Below are positions 24,719 to 36,800 of a stretch of 64,000 bases of DNA, piece by piece. A model generated the notes under the pieces. That model had not been told where the DNA came from, ran no database searches, and was given only the letters and a program-made list of their open reading frames with translations. Both the position numbers and the translations under genes were made by a program. Each line of letters begins with the position of its first letter. The first letter of the stretch is position 1. Source of the DNA: Agelas oroides. Lineage: Eukaryota > Porifera > Demospongiae > Agelasida > Agelasidae. The DNA is taken from assembly GCA_949130485.1 (NCBI GenBank), contig OX422186.1:10041771-10105770 (forward strand). Direction: 5' to 3'.

Positions 24719-27683
24719 TGTGTGTGTGTGTGTGTGTGTGTTGGGAAGGAGAGGAAGGAGAGGTTCATGTATCTATCACAGACACACAAAGAGCGTAAGA
24801 GCTTGCTTGCAGCTGAACATTCAACTCACATCTTGACACCATGTAAGAACCAGTTTTGGTTTCTGCATAGTTGTCTTCCCCAACTGCATATACCTATAGA
24901 AGAAAACAATATGCTAGCTACTGAGTAAATATCTGGAGTTTGACAATGTTTCATTACATACACACCTTGACACGATAACTGCAGCCTTGTATAGGAAGGT
25001 CAGAAGCATAACTTCTTGCCATAACTGTATGGTTGTTTGTCTTCTGCGTGCACACATGTAAATAGCACATACAAATACCTTCAGCACAATGCACATGTAA
25101 TGTGCAGTTTATCACAGTAAATATAGTAACCTTTTCCAACTTTAAATGCAACAAGAAATCATAAATGTATCACCACAACTCACCGGAGGTAGTAAGCCAG
25201 ATATATAGGAGTGGGTCCTACATATCATAACGTTAACATTTGAAGCAGGTATAACCTCCACCCGATAGTAGTCCAAATACTTCATATCTAGAGTACAGTA
25301 ATAAATGTAGCTTACTTAAAACACTCTGCAATTGATGCATGCATGCATGCTCACTGTCTGGGTGGTTCCATGTGACTTTCAGAATTGCATGTAAAAAAAA
25401 TCCAATCCTCTGGTCTTCCTCATCTATCACATCTAGGTTAATTGCAGGGTTAGGAATCTTTCTTGGATCTGGAAAAACAAGTAAAGATTAACCTTAATTG
25501 CTGTAGTTGTTAAAGTAAATTTGGTTTTGGCATTTGGGTTACCAACAACATTACTTCATCTACTGTCACAATCCTAAATATTACATCACAGTGAGAAACT
25601 GCAGAATATTTAGGTGGAGTATATATATACAAAACTTAAAACTGGAAACACATGGGTAAAGCATAAAAGAAACTGGAGAATGCATGCACAGGTTGAGCGA
25701 TATTGCAGCAAATTATAGACCAGCCCACCAGACCTAAACTAACACATCTCTGTGATCACATAGCTTAAATACACTTGCCTCCGTACACTGTGATGTTTAG
25801 CGTGGGTGAATAATCAGAGGATCCATGTTTATTTGCAACAGAGAAAGAAACAGACACTTCTCTGCATATGTAGGCGTTCAGGTTGAGTGGCTCCTCGGGG
25901 TTGGTCTAGAAAGGATGTGACAGGTAGCTTTAGCATGCAGGCAGACCATCTGTCTACACACGTCAACAGCTACACAAAGTTGTACACAACAGTTTAAAGA
26001 TGTATACCTATAATTCAATAAGAAGTACAGCATGACTTAATGCTACAATATGTAAGAAATTCTGTGATTCTCCCATTTAAGTACTTTGTCTTTGTAAGTA
26101 AGCTTAGTCACTATCTGAGTTTGCTTTGTAAAAACTCAGATAGTGGCTACATTAATAATACAGTGAGTGAGAAGTGTACCAGTTGAATGTAGGTCATGTT
26201 GCCAGACCGAATGTCCTGGACCCTGAATATCACACTGGTTGGTCTACCCTCACTTCTGGTAGCTGGGCTGTCATGCTCTGGTATTGCCTGGGTTAGGTCA
26301 ATGATATATACACCTGCCGTTGTGGAGTCTTCAGGGATATGTAGCTCTGGTGGGGCAACTGGACTCACAGGGGATTTGCTGTCTTGAAATTGAAAGAGAA
26401 AGTGGCAGAGTTAGTGTACTCCTCATGTGATTGAAGCATATGAATACTTACAATTACTTGATCTGAGGTTATTACTGTAGAGTTCGCACCCCTCATTGCA
26501 CACTGCTTTGCTCTGTACAATAATAATATTTCACCAACACATAATGAGTTAGTGTACAATGCAGAGTTACATGTTATATAAGGTTTGTGGAAAGAAAAAA
26601 ATTCAAGCTGAATGAAGCACACTTATCAACTCACGCATTTAGTACTGCAAGTATCCAGGGAACATAGCTTGCCAATGCATGGAATGAGTTTGCCTTTTTC
26701 TTCCTCACATTCTGCAAACTGAGAGAGAGTATTGTAGTAAAACCTGAAAGTGTAGATCTGCATGTGTCAGGATGACTTGTAACTTACACATGCTCTTTTA
26801 CAGTTTCTTGTTTGTTGAAACTCTGTCTTACTCCACAGAAAGCACCCTCTTTTACACTCATGTAACTATAAGACGTGAGGAAAATTAATTGCTAGATCCG
26901 AGACAGCAAAAACATAGTGTCACTGTTTTACTTACTTGCTGATAGGAAGAACAGTGCTTCGTTTTTTGCACTTTGATCACAAAGTAAGGCCACACGGAAA
27001 GAGTTGTATTCTTCCATTCCCGAATGGTTTCCACCTTAAGTTAAGAGTGCACCAAGAGTGGAAACAACATCTGTACCAGTACACTTTCTCTACCACATGA
27101 ATTGCAATATATGATATAATATCAGGAACAACAACTTAAAAGTGTCTACACCCAAATCAAAATCTCCCTGAAATATGGCAGGCGCCTAGATGTTATGCAA
27201 AGTCACTCACTAGACGCAAAATGCAGTTTGGCCAATCCAAGGCAACCTCAACTGTAGTCTCGTGTGGGCTAGATGTTATGCCACACGAGACCATAGATAC
27301 GAGACCATAGATGATATACCTCCCGGCCTTCCTGGGAGGACTATGGTGAGACTACCTCAGCTGCGCTAGGGTGGTGTGTGCTATAGCTAATATGTTTTTA
27401 TTACCCCAAGGCTTTCACTTTCAATGCAGGTTAAATGACAGCGCATCTTGGCAAGGGCCTCTTTCTCGGTAGTAGATACTGGTTGTGACGCATAGGCGGG
27501 TACAACACACTTCTCTGGCTCTTCTCCGCTGCCACTAGCATCCTGTGGCTGAAATTGATGGCCTCCACTAGCATCCTGTGGCTGAAATTGATAGCCTGCA
27601 CTGTATCCAACGGCTGTCAAAACTAACAGCAGGAACCTTAGAGAAGGTACGACTCTTCTGATCCACTGCATTCTCGACTGCAT
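13610..27683 (-). CDS. Gene B: complete receptor tyrosine kinase with Fn3 ectodomain (26 exons, 1344 codons)
   Basis: Exons: 27405-27683, 26936-27034, 26788-26865, 26635-26718, 26452-26512, 26180-26382, 25779-25905, 25355-25468, 25184-25287, 24966-25040, 24830-24893, 23616-23821, 23454-23534, 22614-22892, 22430-22501, 22290-22359, 21812-22026, 21662-21736, 21147-21267, 20850-21001, 19007-19250, 17776-17966, 17182-17286, 16741-16990, 15843-15939, 13610-14198. They sum to 4035 nt in one frame. Rough layout: signal peptide 1-30, Cys-rich region to about 200, Fn3 domains from about 201 to 802, membrane helix about 810-836, kinase about 888-1180, then tail. Kinase marks seen: GEGAFGEV at 895, VAIK lysine at 931, HRDLACRN at 1043, DFGMSR at 1063, [16 protein letters not shown] and [11 protein letters not shown] single activation-loop Tyr (EEVYVQ) is present. 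The tail carries SNPYVEEPS. Predicted role: a membrane receptor signalling by tyrosine phosphorylation; the ligand is unknown. Exon 7 uses a GC donor. The RTK class cannot be assigned from the motifs alone. Confidence 0.92.
14479..15632. repeat. 49 bp minisatellite, about 23 copies
   Basis: Unit begins 'tagcctcatacccaggctgt' and continues 'gtggcgtgggaacaaggtta'. Paired variants ('ctatgtggcg' and 'gagtatag') recur at about 14790, 15030 and 15425, showing multi-unit duplications. Located in the last intron of gene B. Confidence 0.95.
16280..16500. repeat. 51 bp minisatellite, four copies
   Basis: Unit 'ccactacacaatacatgtac' plus 'ccaggtatatactccactat' plus 'gtacaggacat', in a gene B intron. 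51 is a multiple of three, so false repetitive ORFs appear on both strands. Confidence 0.93.
18812..18962. repeat. 22 bp minisatellite
   Basis: 'tgaatatgtactgatagtat' units, about seven, ending 45 bp before the donor of the gene B juxtamembrane/kinase exon at 19007. Confidence 0.92.
20208..20772. mobile_element. Tandem cluster of short CCTGGGAATGAGGCTA foldback units
   Basis: About ten alternating 'tagcctcattcccaggccca' and 'agcctgggaatgaggctagg' segments, each pair a small hairpin. It lies 78 bp downstream of the gene B transmembrane exon, within its intron. Confidence 0.9.
20850..21001 (-). other. Transmembrane exon of gene B
   Basis: The exon reads about 27 uninterrupted hydrophobic residues (core [20 protein letters not shown]) followed by a basic stop-transfer stretch KLRKRKRQ. 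It enters in phase 1 and leaves in phase 0 (donor GAG/GTGACT). The first half is a Gly/Ala small-residue pattern ([10 protein letters not shown], then LLGAA), a helix-packing motif type that could favour dimerisation. It sits between the last Fn3 exon and the juxtamembrane/kinase exon, as expected for a type I receptor. Confidence 0.92.
23015..23085 (-). other. tRNA-like sequence, probable SINE head
   Basis: On the minus strand the sequence has a good A box (TAGCTCAGTGG) and B box (GGTTCAACTCC). It can fold into acceptor (6 of 7 pairs), D, anticodon (CTGGT/GCCAG) and T (CTGGG/CCCGG) arms. The anticodon loop GGCTCAA lacks U33, so a working tRNA is unlikely. It is embedded in a repeat block (22966-23400) with inverted 'gatgttatgaggcgaaa' arms, which suggests a tRNA-derived retroelement in a gene B intron. 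Confidence 0.6.
23842..23884. repeat. (GT)n followed by poly-G
   Basis: Short GT run ending in about 20 G, 20 bp upstream (minus-strand sense) of the gene B exon 23616-23821. The C/CA-rich strand may serve as its polypyrimidine-like tract. Confidence 0.9.
24631..24741. repeat. (GT)n microsatellite with CATG interruptions
   Basis: GT-rich run with 'gcatg' and 'ccgtg' breaks in a gene B intron. Confidence 0.93.
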
Positions 27684-27798
27684 TGCTGCAGCTACAACCG
27701 CCGACGAGACGTAATGAAATTCATGGAGCGCAGTCTGGTACCGTACCAGATGGATTAGGTCTGGGAACGAGACTTAAGGAAGAGCACCCCCACTGACC

Positions 27799-28568
27799 TT
27801 AGCCTCGTTCCCAGGCTCCTCCGCTCCGGAACGCGATATTGAAGTTGTACACGCGTACGCGGAGAGAGCCTGGTATTTATTCTCACGTGAGAACCCTCAA
27901 AGATAGAACGGAGGTAGAACGACCTTAATTGCGCGTGGGCGTACCCGAGACTCAGAACAGGAAAAAGAGTGAAGGTAGCGGCCAACTTACTACATGTATC
28001 TAGTTATCGGGGGTTGAATATCATACACACCGAGCGTTGAACGCACAGTTGGTTGAAAAACGCGCAAAACGTTGCCTTTCTGTTTTAGTCCTATTTCGGT
28101 TACGTCATGCCTACGTAGAATAGATACCAGGCTCTCCACGCGTGTACAACTCGCGTTCCGGGAGAGCCTGGGAACGAGGCTACACTGACCTTAGCCTCGT
28201 TCCCAGGCTCTCCAGAACGCGAGTTGTACACGCGTGGAGAGCCTGGTATCTATTCTACGTAGGCATGACGTAACCGAAATAGGACTAAAACAGAAAGGCA
28301 ACGTTTTGCGCGTTTTTCAACCAACTGTGCGTTCAACGCTCGGTGTGTATGATATTCAACCCCCGATAACTAGATACATGTAGTAAGTTGGCCGCTACCT
28401 TCACTCTTTTTCCTGTTCTGAGTCTCGGGTACGCCCACGCGCAATTAAGGTCGTTCTACCTCCGTTCTATCTTTGAGGGTTCTCACGTGAGAATAAATAC
28501 CAGGCTCTCTCCGCGTGTACAACTTCAATTTCGCGTTCCGGAGCGGAGGAGCCTGGGAACGAGGCTAA
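27799..28568. mobile_element. 770 bp near-perfect palindrome in the B-C intergenic space
   Basis: The left arm from 27799 ('ttagcctcgttcccaggctc') to about 28185 is repeated inverted to 28568. The same conceptual peptide start (MAATFTLFPVLSLGYAHAQL) is therefore read on the minus strand at 27985 and the plus strand at 28388. The centre is itself a hairpin of 'gcctgggaacgaggcta'. It starts about 115 bp upstream of the gene B ATG. The mirrored ORFs are arm shadows, not genes. Confidence 0.9.
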
Positions 28569-28669
28569 CTGACCTTGCAGCAGCCAGCCAGGTAGGGGGG
28601 TCTGGAGGCATGCCCTCCCAGGAAATCATTGCAAAAAGCATTGAAATGATGTTAACTGTAGCTGTTTAA

Positions 28670-28675
28670 TTTATT
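28670..28675 (-). terminator. Candidate poly(A) signal of gene C
   Basis: AATAAA on the minus strand about 240 nt after the gene C stop at 28913, just before the large palindrome. Confidence 0.55.
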
Positions 28676-28912
28676 TCAAAAGTAATTACAGTATTTTGTT
28701 TTGCGGTTTACACAGCAGCCATATACAGTGATACAGAAGTTACACCAGTGAACACATGGGGGTAACTAACTTAAGGCTCATTCCCAGACTAGCAGACTGG
28801 GAACCAGACTGTAAAATGTACAAAATGAGTGATTCAAATAGCAATGTCAAGAAAATTAAAAGTTTGCATAATTTGTGCAGCACATAGTTCTTACACATCA
28901 GAACTGAAGTTC

Positions 28913-31900
28913 TTATCGTGCAGGTGTTTGCCCATTGCATTTAGTTGAAGGTTCATCAGTGTAAGGATTTGAATGTTGGTCATATTCAGGAGAGGTGATT
29001 TTCTCGGGACGGAACATTGAAACAGGCACCCCGTTGACCGCAGTTTGAGCTGGCTGTTCGACTACCACTGGAACTGTAACCTGGTTTCCAGGTCTTGGTA
29101 TCGGCCTGGATGGAAGCTGATCGGCATATGGGGACTCTTCTAGCTCTGGCTCTGTTGGTCCACCCACATCCCTTTCCTCTTCTATGGGCTCTTCTGTCAG
29201 TTCAGGTGGCCTCCTCGGGTTTGCCACTGTATTGGAACTGGGTTGGGTCATCTGGGAAGGGGACTCAACATACGGGTTGGACGGTTTTGGTTTGAGTGTC
29301 TCCTTCTCAGAATCCTTCTCCTTGATCTGCTCTATGCTGGCAATGCTCCCTTCAGAACTGGAACTGCTGCTGCTTCCATCTTTCGTTTCCTCCTCCTCTT
29401 TCACTAAATAGTATGGCTTCATCTCGTCAACTTGAAGGTCAATGTAAAGGTCATCTTTTCCAGCAAGAATGAGAGTACCAAATTTCGTCCTCAGTTGTGA
29501 GAATGTGGGCCGATCCTGCGGATCCTCGTTCCAACACTCCAACATAATCTCATACCTGCAGGTATAGTTAGACGTGTTACTGTACTCTGCAAATGGCAAA
29601 AGCTAACAAGCAAGTTTATATCAAGCTATGCAAACAGTAAAGCTATCTCTTAGGTAGGTACATTAACAGAAAAACTTACGCAAATGGTCCAGCATTCTTC
29701 TATAACTTAGCTGAAACCATTTCTACTTGAAACAAATGCTGGCATATTTTAACTTCATTACATGCTTATGGGGAAATGAATAATACACATGCTAAACGTA
29801 CACTTCAGGTCCACAGTTGTCTGGCTTCTCTAAGCGGTAGCCCTGCTTGAGCATCATGAGAAGATCTTGGTTGGGAATGGTGGGATAGGGAAAACCACCT
29901 GCAAGTGGAAAGTGAAGGGAGAGGGAGATGAGGGAGATAAGGGATGAAAGTGACTGTCACAGTTATTTTCAATTGGTGTAGTTACCTAGCGTGCCAATCT
30001 CCCACAGTACCACTCCATATGCCCACACATCAGAGGAAGCTGTGAACTCCCGAGAAATGATCGATTCAATGGCCATCCACTTGAGGGGAAGTCGTCCTTT
30101 GGTTTTCTTCACGTACACCTCCTCCACCTCCCGTGACATGCCGAAGTCCGTGATCTTCAGCTTCTTGTCTTGGCCAAGGAGGATGTTACGACAGGCCAGA
30201 TCGCGATGGACAATGTTCAAACTGGCAAGGTACTCCTGGAACAAGGAAGTTTTTTTTTTTGAGGTAATATGTACACTAGCATTTAATGCAGCCATGCAAC
30301 ATCACAGAATGTTTGTATGCAGTGGTGAGATGTGTAAGTCCAAGTCATAGAACACAATCTGCTTGTTTGTGGGTAGCTATAATTAGGGTGACAGCTCATA
30401 GCGTGTGGTTGGTGTTACTGTTGATTTCAACTCCCTTTGAACACAAGACTAGTTCCTCGTGCCTAGGTCAAATGCCACCTAAGTGGGGACGACTACAAGA
30501 CTTAATTATCAGCCACAAACCTACTTATGGAAGTCAATGAAATGCACACTGTGTACTAGCCTTGTTCCCAGGCCCCGCCCAGCTTTCTGTCGCTTGCAGT
30601 ACTGGGTGGGGCCTGGGAACGAGGCTAACTGTGTACCACTTCAGTGTTCAAGAGAGCCAAATCAACAGTATGTTTTAGGGAGACTACAGCATAGTTCCAC
30701 TTCCTGGAGTTGTTTGTGCCCTGATGTTTTTTTTTTTATCTGCCTTGGCACTTTGCAGGTATCACGCTAGTGAAAGTCAGTTGAACATTGTGGGGGTAAG
30801 TCTGAGCAGAACAGCAATGTGTGGTTAGCCAAGGCTTTGACACAGTTCCACTTCCTGGAGTTGTTTGCGCCGTGATGTTTTTTTTTATCTGCCTTGGCAC
30901 TTTGCAGGTATCACGCTAGTGAAAGTCAGTTGAACATTGTGGGGGTGAGTCTGAGCAGAACAGCAATGTGTGGTTAGCCAAGGCTTTGACACAGTTCCAC
31001 TTCCTGGAGTTGTTTGCGCCGTGATGTTTTTTTTTATCTGCCTTGGCACTTTGCAGGTATCATGCTAGTGAAAGTCAGTTGAACATTGTGGGGGTGAGTC
31101 TGAGCAGAGCAGCAATGTGTGGTTAGCCAAGGCTTTGGGATAGTTCCACTTCCTAGAGTTGTTTGTGCCCTGATGTTTTTTTATCAAAATATTATCTCCT
31201 CTGGCACTTGCAGGTACCATATCAACTGTGGTATCATACTCTTGCTAAGCTTATCATTGTTGGTGTATACGTATTGCGTGTAATAACATGTGGTAGTAGC
31301 CAAAACTTGAAAGTGAGTACTATTAAAGATGTAGTATGTACCAAGTTATTCCGGCTTTGTGTGTGTATTGTATTATGGACGCCTCTCTAATCAGGAGTCA
31401 CTTGAACCAGGTCCCAGCCACTCTAGCCTCATATGTACCAGAGGAAAGATACGAGGCTATATGCTCCACCCAGAGGAAGATGTTATCCACAAGCACTAAC
31501 AGTTCAGTCACACAACACAATGGCCGACTTGCATAATGACGTCACGTACGAGGGCTGGGGTAAAACACTTCAGCAGCTGGCCATAGAGAATGTATAGGGA
31601 ATTCCAAACGCGTGTTGAGAAGATCCATCGCTACACGGAAAGACTGATCGTCTCCATGCGCTAATATTTGCTACCCGAAGAGTTGGTGTATTCACAAGTG
31701 AGTCCGATGGCCATATTGCATACAGTGCGCGGCGTTAATTGACTGGAAAGCCGCTGATGGTTCAGCTGATGATGTCTACCAATATGCTATTTCTGGAAAC
31801 AGCTAAGACCTCTGTCTTGAAACTATTTGTAAGCCACCTTTTTTTTATATTGTGTATAATATTTCTGTTTTGTGCAATGGGGCGGGTGGGAAGGCAGGAA

Positions 31901-33328
31901 TAAACCAGATTTACAGCTGAATTTGTATGGTTTAATTAGTTGCAGCTGCTGGGATACTCTTGTACTTCATGTGGGTATGCAACTTTTTCTTGGAGAGAGT
32001 AACCAGAGAGTAGACTGTGTAGCCTCTTTCTCAGGCCCCCACCCAGCTTTCTGTTGCTTGCTGTATGGTGGTAAGGGACAGAAGCTGGGTGGGACATACA
32101 TGGGAATGAGGGCTACTGAGACTGTGTAGCTGAAGGTTTGCAGCAGTGTATCACATGTAGCATTGTTCCCACCAGACTTTCTCAAAGTCAACGTTTTGAT
32201 CATTTTACAGCACGGAGAAGGCATGGGAGATTTTCACATGATTGTTATGAATTGCTGACGGAGGCAAAAGGGTCAAGAGTCCCCTCCATACACTTTCACA
32301 GGGCTATAAATTGATGTTCTCCTTAGATGCCGATGAAGGCGACCATGAACTGTGCAGTGTGTAGACCCAAGAGACAATCCTTGGAGAGCTGCTTCTGTCC
32401 AAGAAGGAGCACAACTGAACAACTGTACTACCATTTTAGTCTTATTATATCTCCAAAACATGGCATGGCACAATGTGGCTGAACCATGGCTAAATCATGG
32501 AGGAGTGCATGTATGTGGGTAGGGCAGCGGGTTCTGCGCCTTCTACATGATCTATTCAAGTGAAGTAAGTTATCTCTGACGCTGACTCTAACTTGAGGTA
32601 ACTGCAAGGGCAGTTGTAGCGATTATAATTGGGACTCTTGAGCGCCGTGTGTAGCTTTGCATGCTAGCAGAAACGTCCGAAGCGCATAGAAACTATTCAG
32701 AGGATAGAACATTCTGCTGTGGTCAATGCATGCAAAAAGAGCGACAAAGTTTTACCCCAGCCCTCATACGTGACGTCATTATGCAAGTTGGCCATTGAGA
32801 TCAACTGGAGGTCCAACCTCCACATTACCCTCAGCCCTCAGCCATGTTTCTCAGCAACCTCCACTGCTCCTTGCCTACAGCCCACAACATGCTCTGTGTG
32901 ATTCTGACACTTCTAACTAACTATTCATCATGGGAATGTACATACATATACTACATACCATGCCACTTGCAATCTGGTAGGCAAACTGAATGAGGTCATT
33001 GGACTCCAGGTCTCCAAGGTCAGGGTACAGATCTTCTTCCTCCTCTTCTTCCAGTGCTGCTGGTTTGGGATCCAGGTGAGAATACTCATTCTTAGCCTCC
33101 TGTTGTTTTTGTGCAGAAGATAATAAGCAAGGACATCATAACAACGAGGTGAACTATGTTGTTGTGCGTTAGTATCATACGATTGTATGTATGTATGGCA
33201 GATACCAGGTATGGAGCAGGTGTGGGTTTGTCTTGAGTCAGCTCAGACCGTGGTGCCACCTCCACCTCCACACTTTCCAGCTGTGCCTCTGGGGGCAATA
33301 GGTGAGAATATTCATCCCTTGCCTCCTA

Positions 33329-33365
<37 letters not shown>

Positions 33366-33809
33366 AATCGAGGAATAATGTCTGTGTGTACTGAACTCAC
33401 ATTAGTCAGGGTTTCATACGGGGGGGGGGGGGGGGGGGGGGCTGGAATTCTCTCCCCCCCCCCCCCCCCCCCCAGAAATCTTGAAATTGAGTATGGTTAT
33501 TATATTACATGTTACTGAATTCAAAATTTTCCTGGGGAGGGATGCCCCCAGACCACCCTAGTAGGCACGCACACATTTCACACGCTACTATCATCCTGCT
33601 ACCATCCTGTTTCCCCCCCCCCAACTCAAAATCCTGTATGAAACCCTGTTAGTCACTAATGTGTATGTGTGCAAGGTTAACTGCATGTGAAGCATATCTG
33701 TCAGTCAGTCTGCCAGTCTGTCTGTCTGTCTGTCTGTCTTGTCTGTCAGTCAGTCTGCCAGTCTGTCTGTCTGTCTGTCTGTCTGTCTTGTCTGTCAGTC
33801 AGTCTGCCA

Positions 33810-33847
<38 letters not shown>

Positions 33848-36800
33848 GTGCATGTTTGTGTGCATCTATTTGTCTGTCTGTCTGTCTGTCTGTCGTCTGT
33901 CTGTCTGTCTGTCTGTCTGTGCATTTCCTCACCAAGTAGGGTGCAGCTGCCCCCTCTTGATCTGGTCCTTGCTGTTTCACCTGGGCTTGCTCCATTTTGG
34001 TCTGCTCCACTTGGGCTTGCTCCACTTGCACTTGCTCCAGAATAATCTGCTCCAACTGTGCCTGCTCTTGTACCTGGGCTTGCATGAGCTTCTCTCTGCG
34101 CTTCATGCGATTTGTCTGCAAAGCAGAAGAGCATTAATAGCATTTGGTACCCACTTTAGTATATCTTCCATAAATTTGCACGTTGATCATCTTTGCTACT
34201 TTTACTCTGCAGAAACTTTCATGGAGGAAAGAGAAAGTCCTCTTCACCTTCTTCCTGTTGGAGCGGAGGAAGCTGAGGAGGTCTCCAAAGGGAACAAACT
34301 CAGTTATGAGACACAGTGGCTCCTGTAGTGTAACACATCCCACCATGTTCACAATGTGTGGATTGTAGCCCTCTGCTATCTTCTTCATCATGTCAATCTC
34401 TGACAGAAAGTCGGCCTTCTCCTTTCCCGAGGCTGTCGCTACACATGGGAAATCATTGTATTTCATAACTAGCAGTTCTCTTTGTAAATGTACAAGCAGT
34501 TTTGAGAAGCTTTACAGACATCTGGGTATTAGCAACACTTTTAATCTGTAATTTAAACTTCCACATCTCCATAAAAGCTAAGTGAGTTTTTACAAACATG
34601 GCCTAACTCACGTTTCAGAAGTTTGATGGCTACAGGAATTCCAATGGTATGCTTCAGCACAGCAGAAATTTTGGGGTTGCGCAGGGGTCCCTTGATAATC
34701 CCCTTGAACACCTCACCAAATGCCCCCTCTCCCAGCTTATCCTCTACAATCACTTCACTAGCCGGCACCTAAACAAACCAAAGGATGATTACTGGTGTGT
34801 AGTACTGTGTGTGTACATACAAGGTTTCTTGGAGTGGCACTTCACTTTAGCCTTAACTATCTCATGACCACATCATAGACACTGGGACACCAGTACATCA
34901 TGACATCACAATGACATCATCTCACGACCACATCATAGACACTGGGACACCAGTACATCATGACATCACAATGACATCATCTCACGACCACATCATAGAC
35001 ACTGGGACACCAATACATCATGACATCACAATGACATCATCTCACGACCACATCATAGACACTGGGACACCAATACATCATGACATCACAATGACATCAT
35101 CTCATGACCACATCATAGACACTGGGACACCAGTACATCATGACATCACAATGACATCATCTCATGACCACATCATAGACACTGGGACACCAATACATCA
35201 TGACATCACAATGACATCATCTCATGACCACATCATAGACACTGGGACACCAATACATCATGACATCACAATGACACGTTAAAATAGAGCAAAAGGAACT
35301 GCATAAAATGTCCTGAAGCATAACGATATAGCCGTATGGTTATTATGGCCTCAGTCTCATACCTCCCAGTCGTCCAGTAGTGGCTCCATCCCCTCTATCT
35401 TGGCCAGAGGAATGAAAGATGGCTTCCGGGGATCCTTCCCCAGCATGACTAGGTTCTGAGGCTCTTTTTCCTATGTAGGGAGGTGTGTGTGAGCATGTAT
35501 GCATGTGTGCATGCGTGTGTATGAGAGAGTGACATGGCTTGCTATGTCATGGAATGCCCACCCAATGGTAGCTGGTGATAAGTAATAGTGCCATCTTCTT
35601 TCCATCTTGTCTAGCTTACATTTGCTCATGTTCCTATTGTATAGGCTTTCACAATTTAAGTCAAAAAACGTGCATGTGGAATGGAGGGGAGAGTCAGTTT
35701 GTGTATCGTATAAACACATACTAGTTTGAGGGGAGAGTCAGTTTGTGTATTGCGTAAACACATACTAGTTTGAGGGGAGAGTGTATCGTGTAAACACATA
35801 CTAGTTTGAGTGGAGAGTCAGTTTGTGTATCGTGTAGACACATGCTAGTTTGAGGGGAGAGTCAGTTTGTGTATCGTGTAAACACATACTAGTTTGAGTG
35901 GAGAGTCAGTTTGTGTATCGTGTAAACACATACTAGTTTGAGTGGGGAGTCAGTTTGTGTATCGTGTAAACACATACTAGTTTGAGGGAAGAGTCAGTTT
36001 GTGTATCGTGTAAACACATACTAGTTTGAGTGGAGAGTCAGTTTGTGTATCGTATAAACACATACTAGTTTGAGGGGAGAGTCAGTTTGTGTATCGTGTA
36101 AACACATACTAGTTTGAGGGGAGAGTCAGTTTGTGTATCGTGTAAACACATACTAGTTTGAGGGGAGAGTCAGTTTGTGTATCGTGTAAACACATACTAG
36201 TTTGAGGGGAGAGTCAGTTTGTGTATCGTGTAAACACATACTAGTTTGAGGGGAGAGTCAGTTTGTGTATCGTGTAAACACATACTAGTTTGAGGGGAGA
36301 GTCAGTTTGTGTATCGTGTAAACACATACTAGTTTGAGGGGAGAGTCAGTTTGTGTATTGTGTAAACACATACTAGTTTGAGGGGAGAGTCAGTTTGTGT
36401 ATCGTGTAAACACATACTAGTTTGAGTGGAGAGTCAGTTTGTGTATTGTGTAAACACATACTAGTTTGAGGGGAGAGTCAGTTTGTGTATCGTGTAAACA
36501 CATACTAGTTTGAGGGGAGAGTCAGTTTGTGTATCGTGTAAACACATGCTAGTTTGAGGGGAGAGTCAGTTTGTGTATCGTGTAAACACATACTAGTTTG
36601 AGTGGAGAGTCAGTTTGTGTATCGTATAAACACATACTAGTTTGAGTGGAGAGTGTATTGTGTAAACACATACTAGTTTGAGGGGAGAGTCAGTTTGTGT
36701 ATCGTATAAACACATACTAGTTTGAGTGGAGAGTCAGTTTGTGTATTGTGTAAACACATACTAGTTTGAGGGGAGAGTCAGTTTGTGTATCGTATAAACA

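Larger units (their letters stand above)
32959..34115 (-). other. Three-exon kinase insert of gene C
   Basis: Exons 33933-34115 (61 codons), 33206-33325 (40) and 32959-33099 (47) are all phase 0 at both ends and lie between the N-lobe and catalytic-loop exons. The first is Gln/Glu-rich with [12 protein letters not shown] repeats after a basic start (TNRMKRREK). The first two exons end APYL. The second and third begin EARDEYSHL and EAKNEYSHL, so one arose by duplication of the other. The last ends FAYQIASGM, the alpha-E helix, as in gene B. Gene B has a single 35-codon exon at this place. Confidence 0.88.
28913..34768 (-). other. Tyrosine kinase domain and tail exons of gene C
   Basis: The exon series 34612-34768, 34248-34438, three insert exons, 29986-30235, 29802-29898 and the first part of 28913-29555 encodes the catalytic domain. 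The 191, 250 and 97 nt exons have exactly the same lengths and phases as in gene B. Gly loop, VAIK lysine, HRD, DFG and the APE-equivalent IES are all present. The last exon also encodes an acidic, Pro-rich tail with SPYADQL, SNPYVES and SNPYTDE tyrosines and stops at 28913. Confidence 0.92.

Noticed and set aside
27755..28669. Two near-identical ORFs beginning MAATFTLFPV
   Set aside because: They are the two arms of the palindrome read on opposite strands. No conserved domain, and both run into foldback end sequence.
33659..34143. Cys/Ser and Asp/Arg/Gln repeat ORFs
   Set aside because: The repetitive part is translated (CTGT)n; only 33933-34115 on the minus strand is a real exon.
34911..35282. 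123-residue repetitive ORF on the plus strand
   Set aside because: Product of a 60 bp intronic minisatellite; unit length divisible by three keeps it open. No start context or non-repeat sequence.
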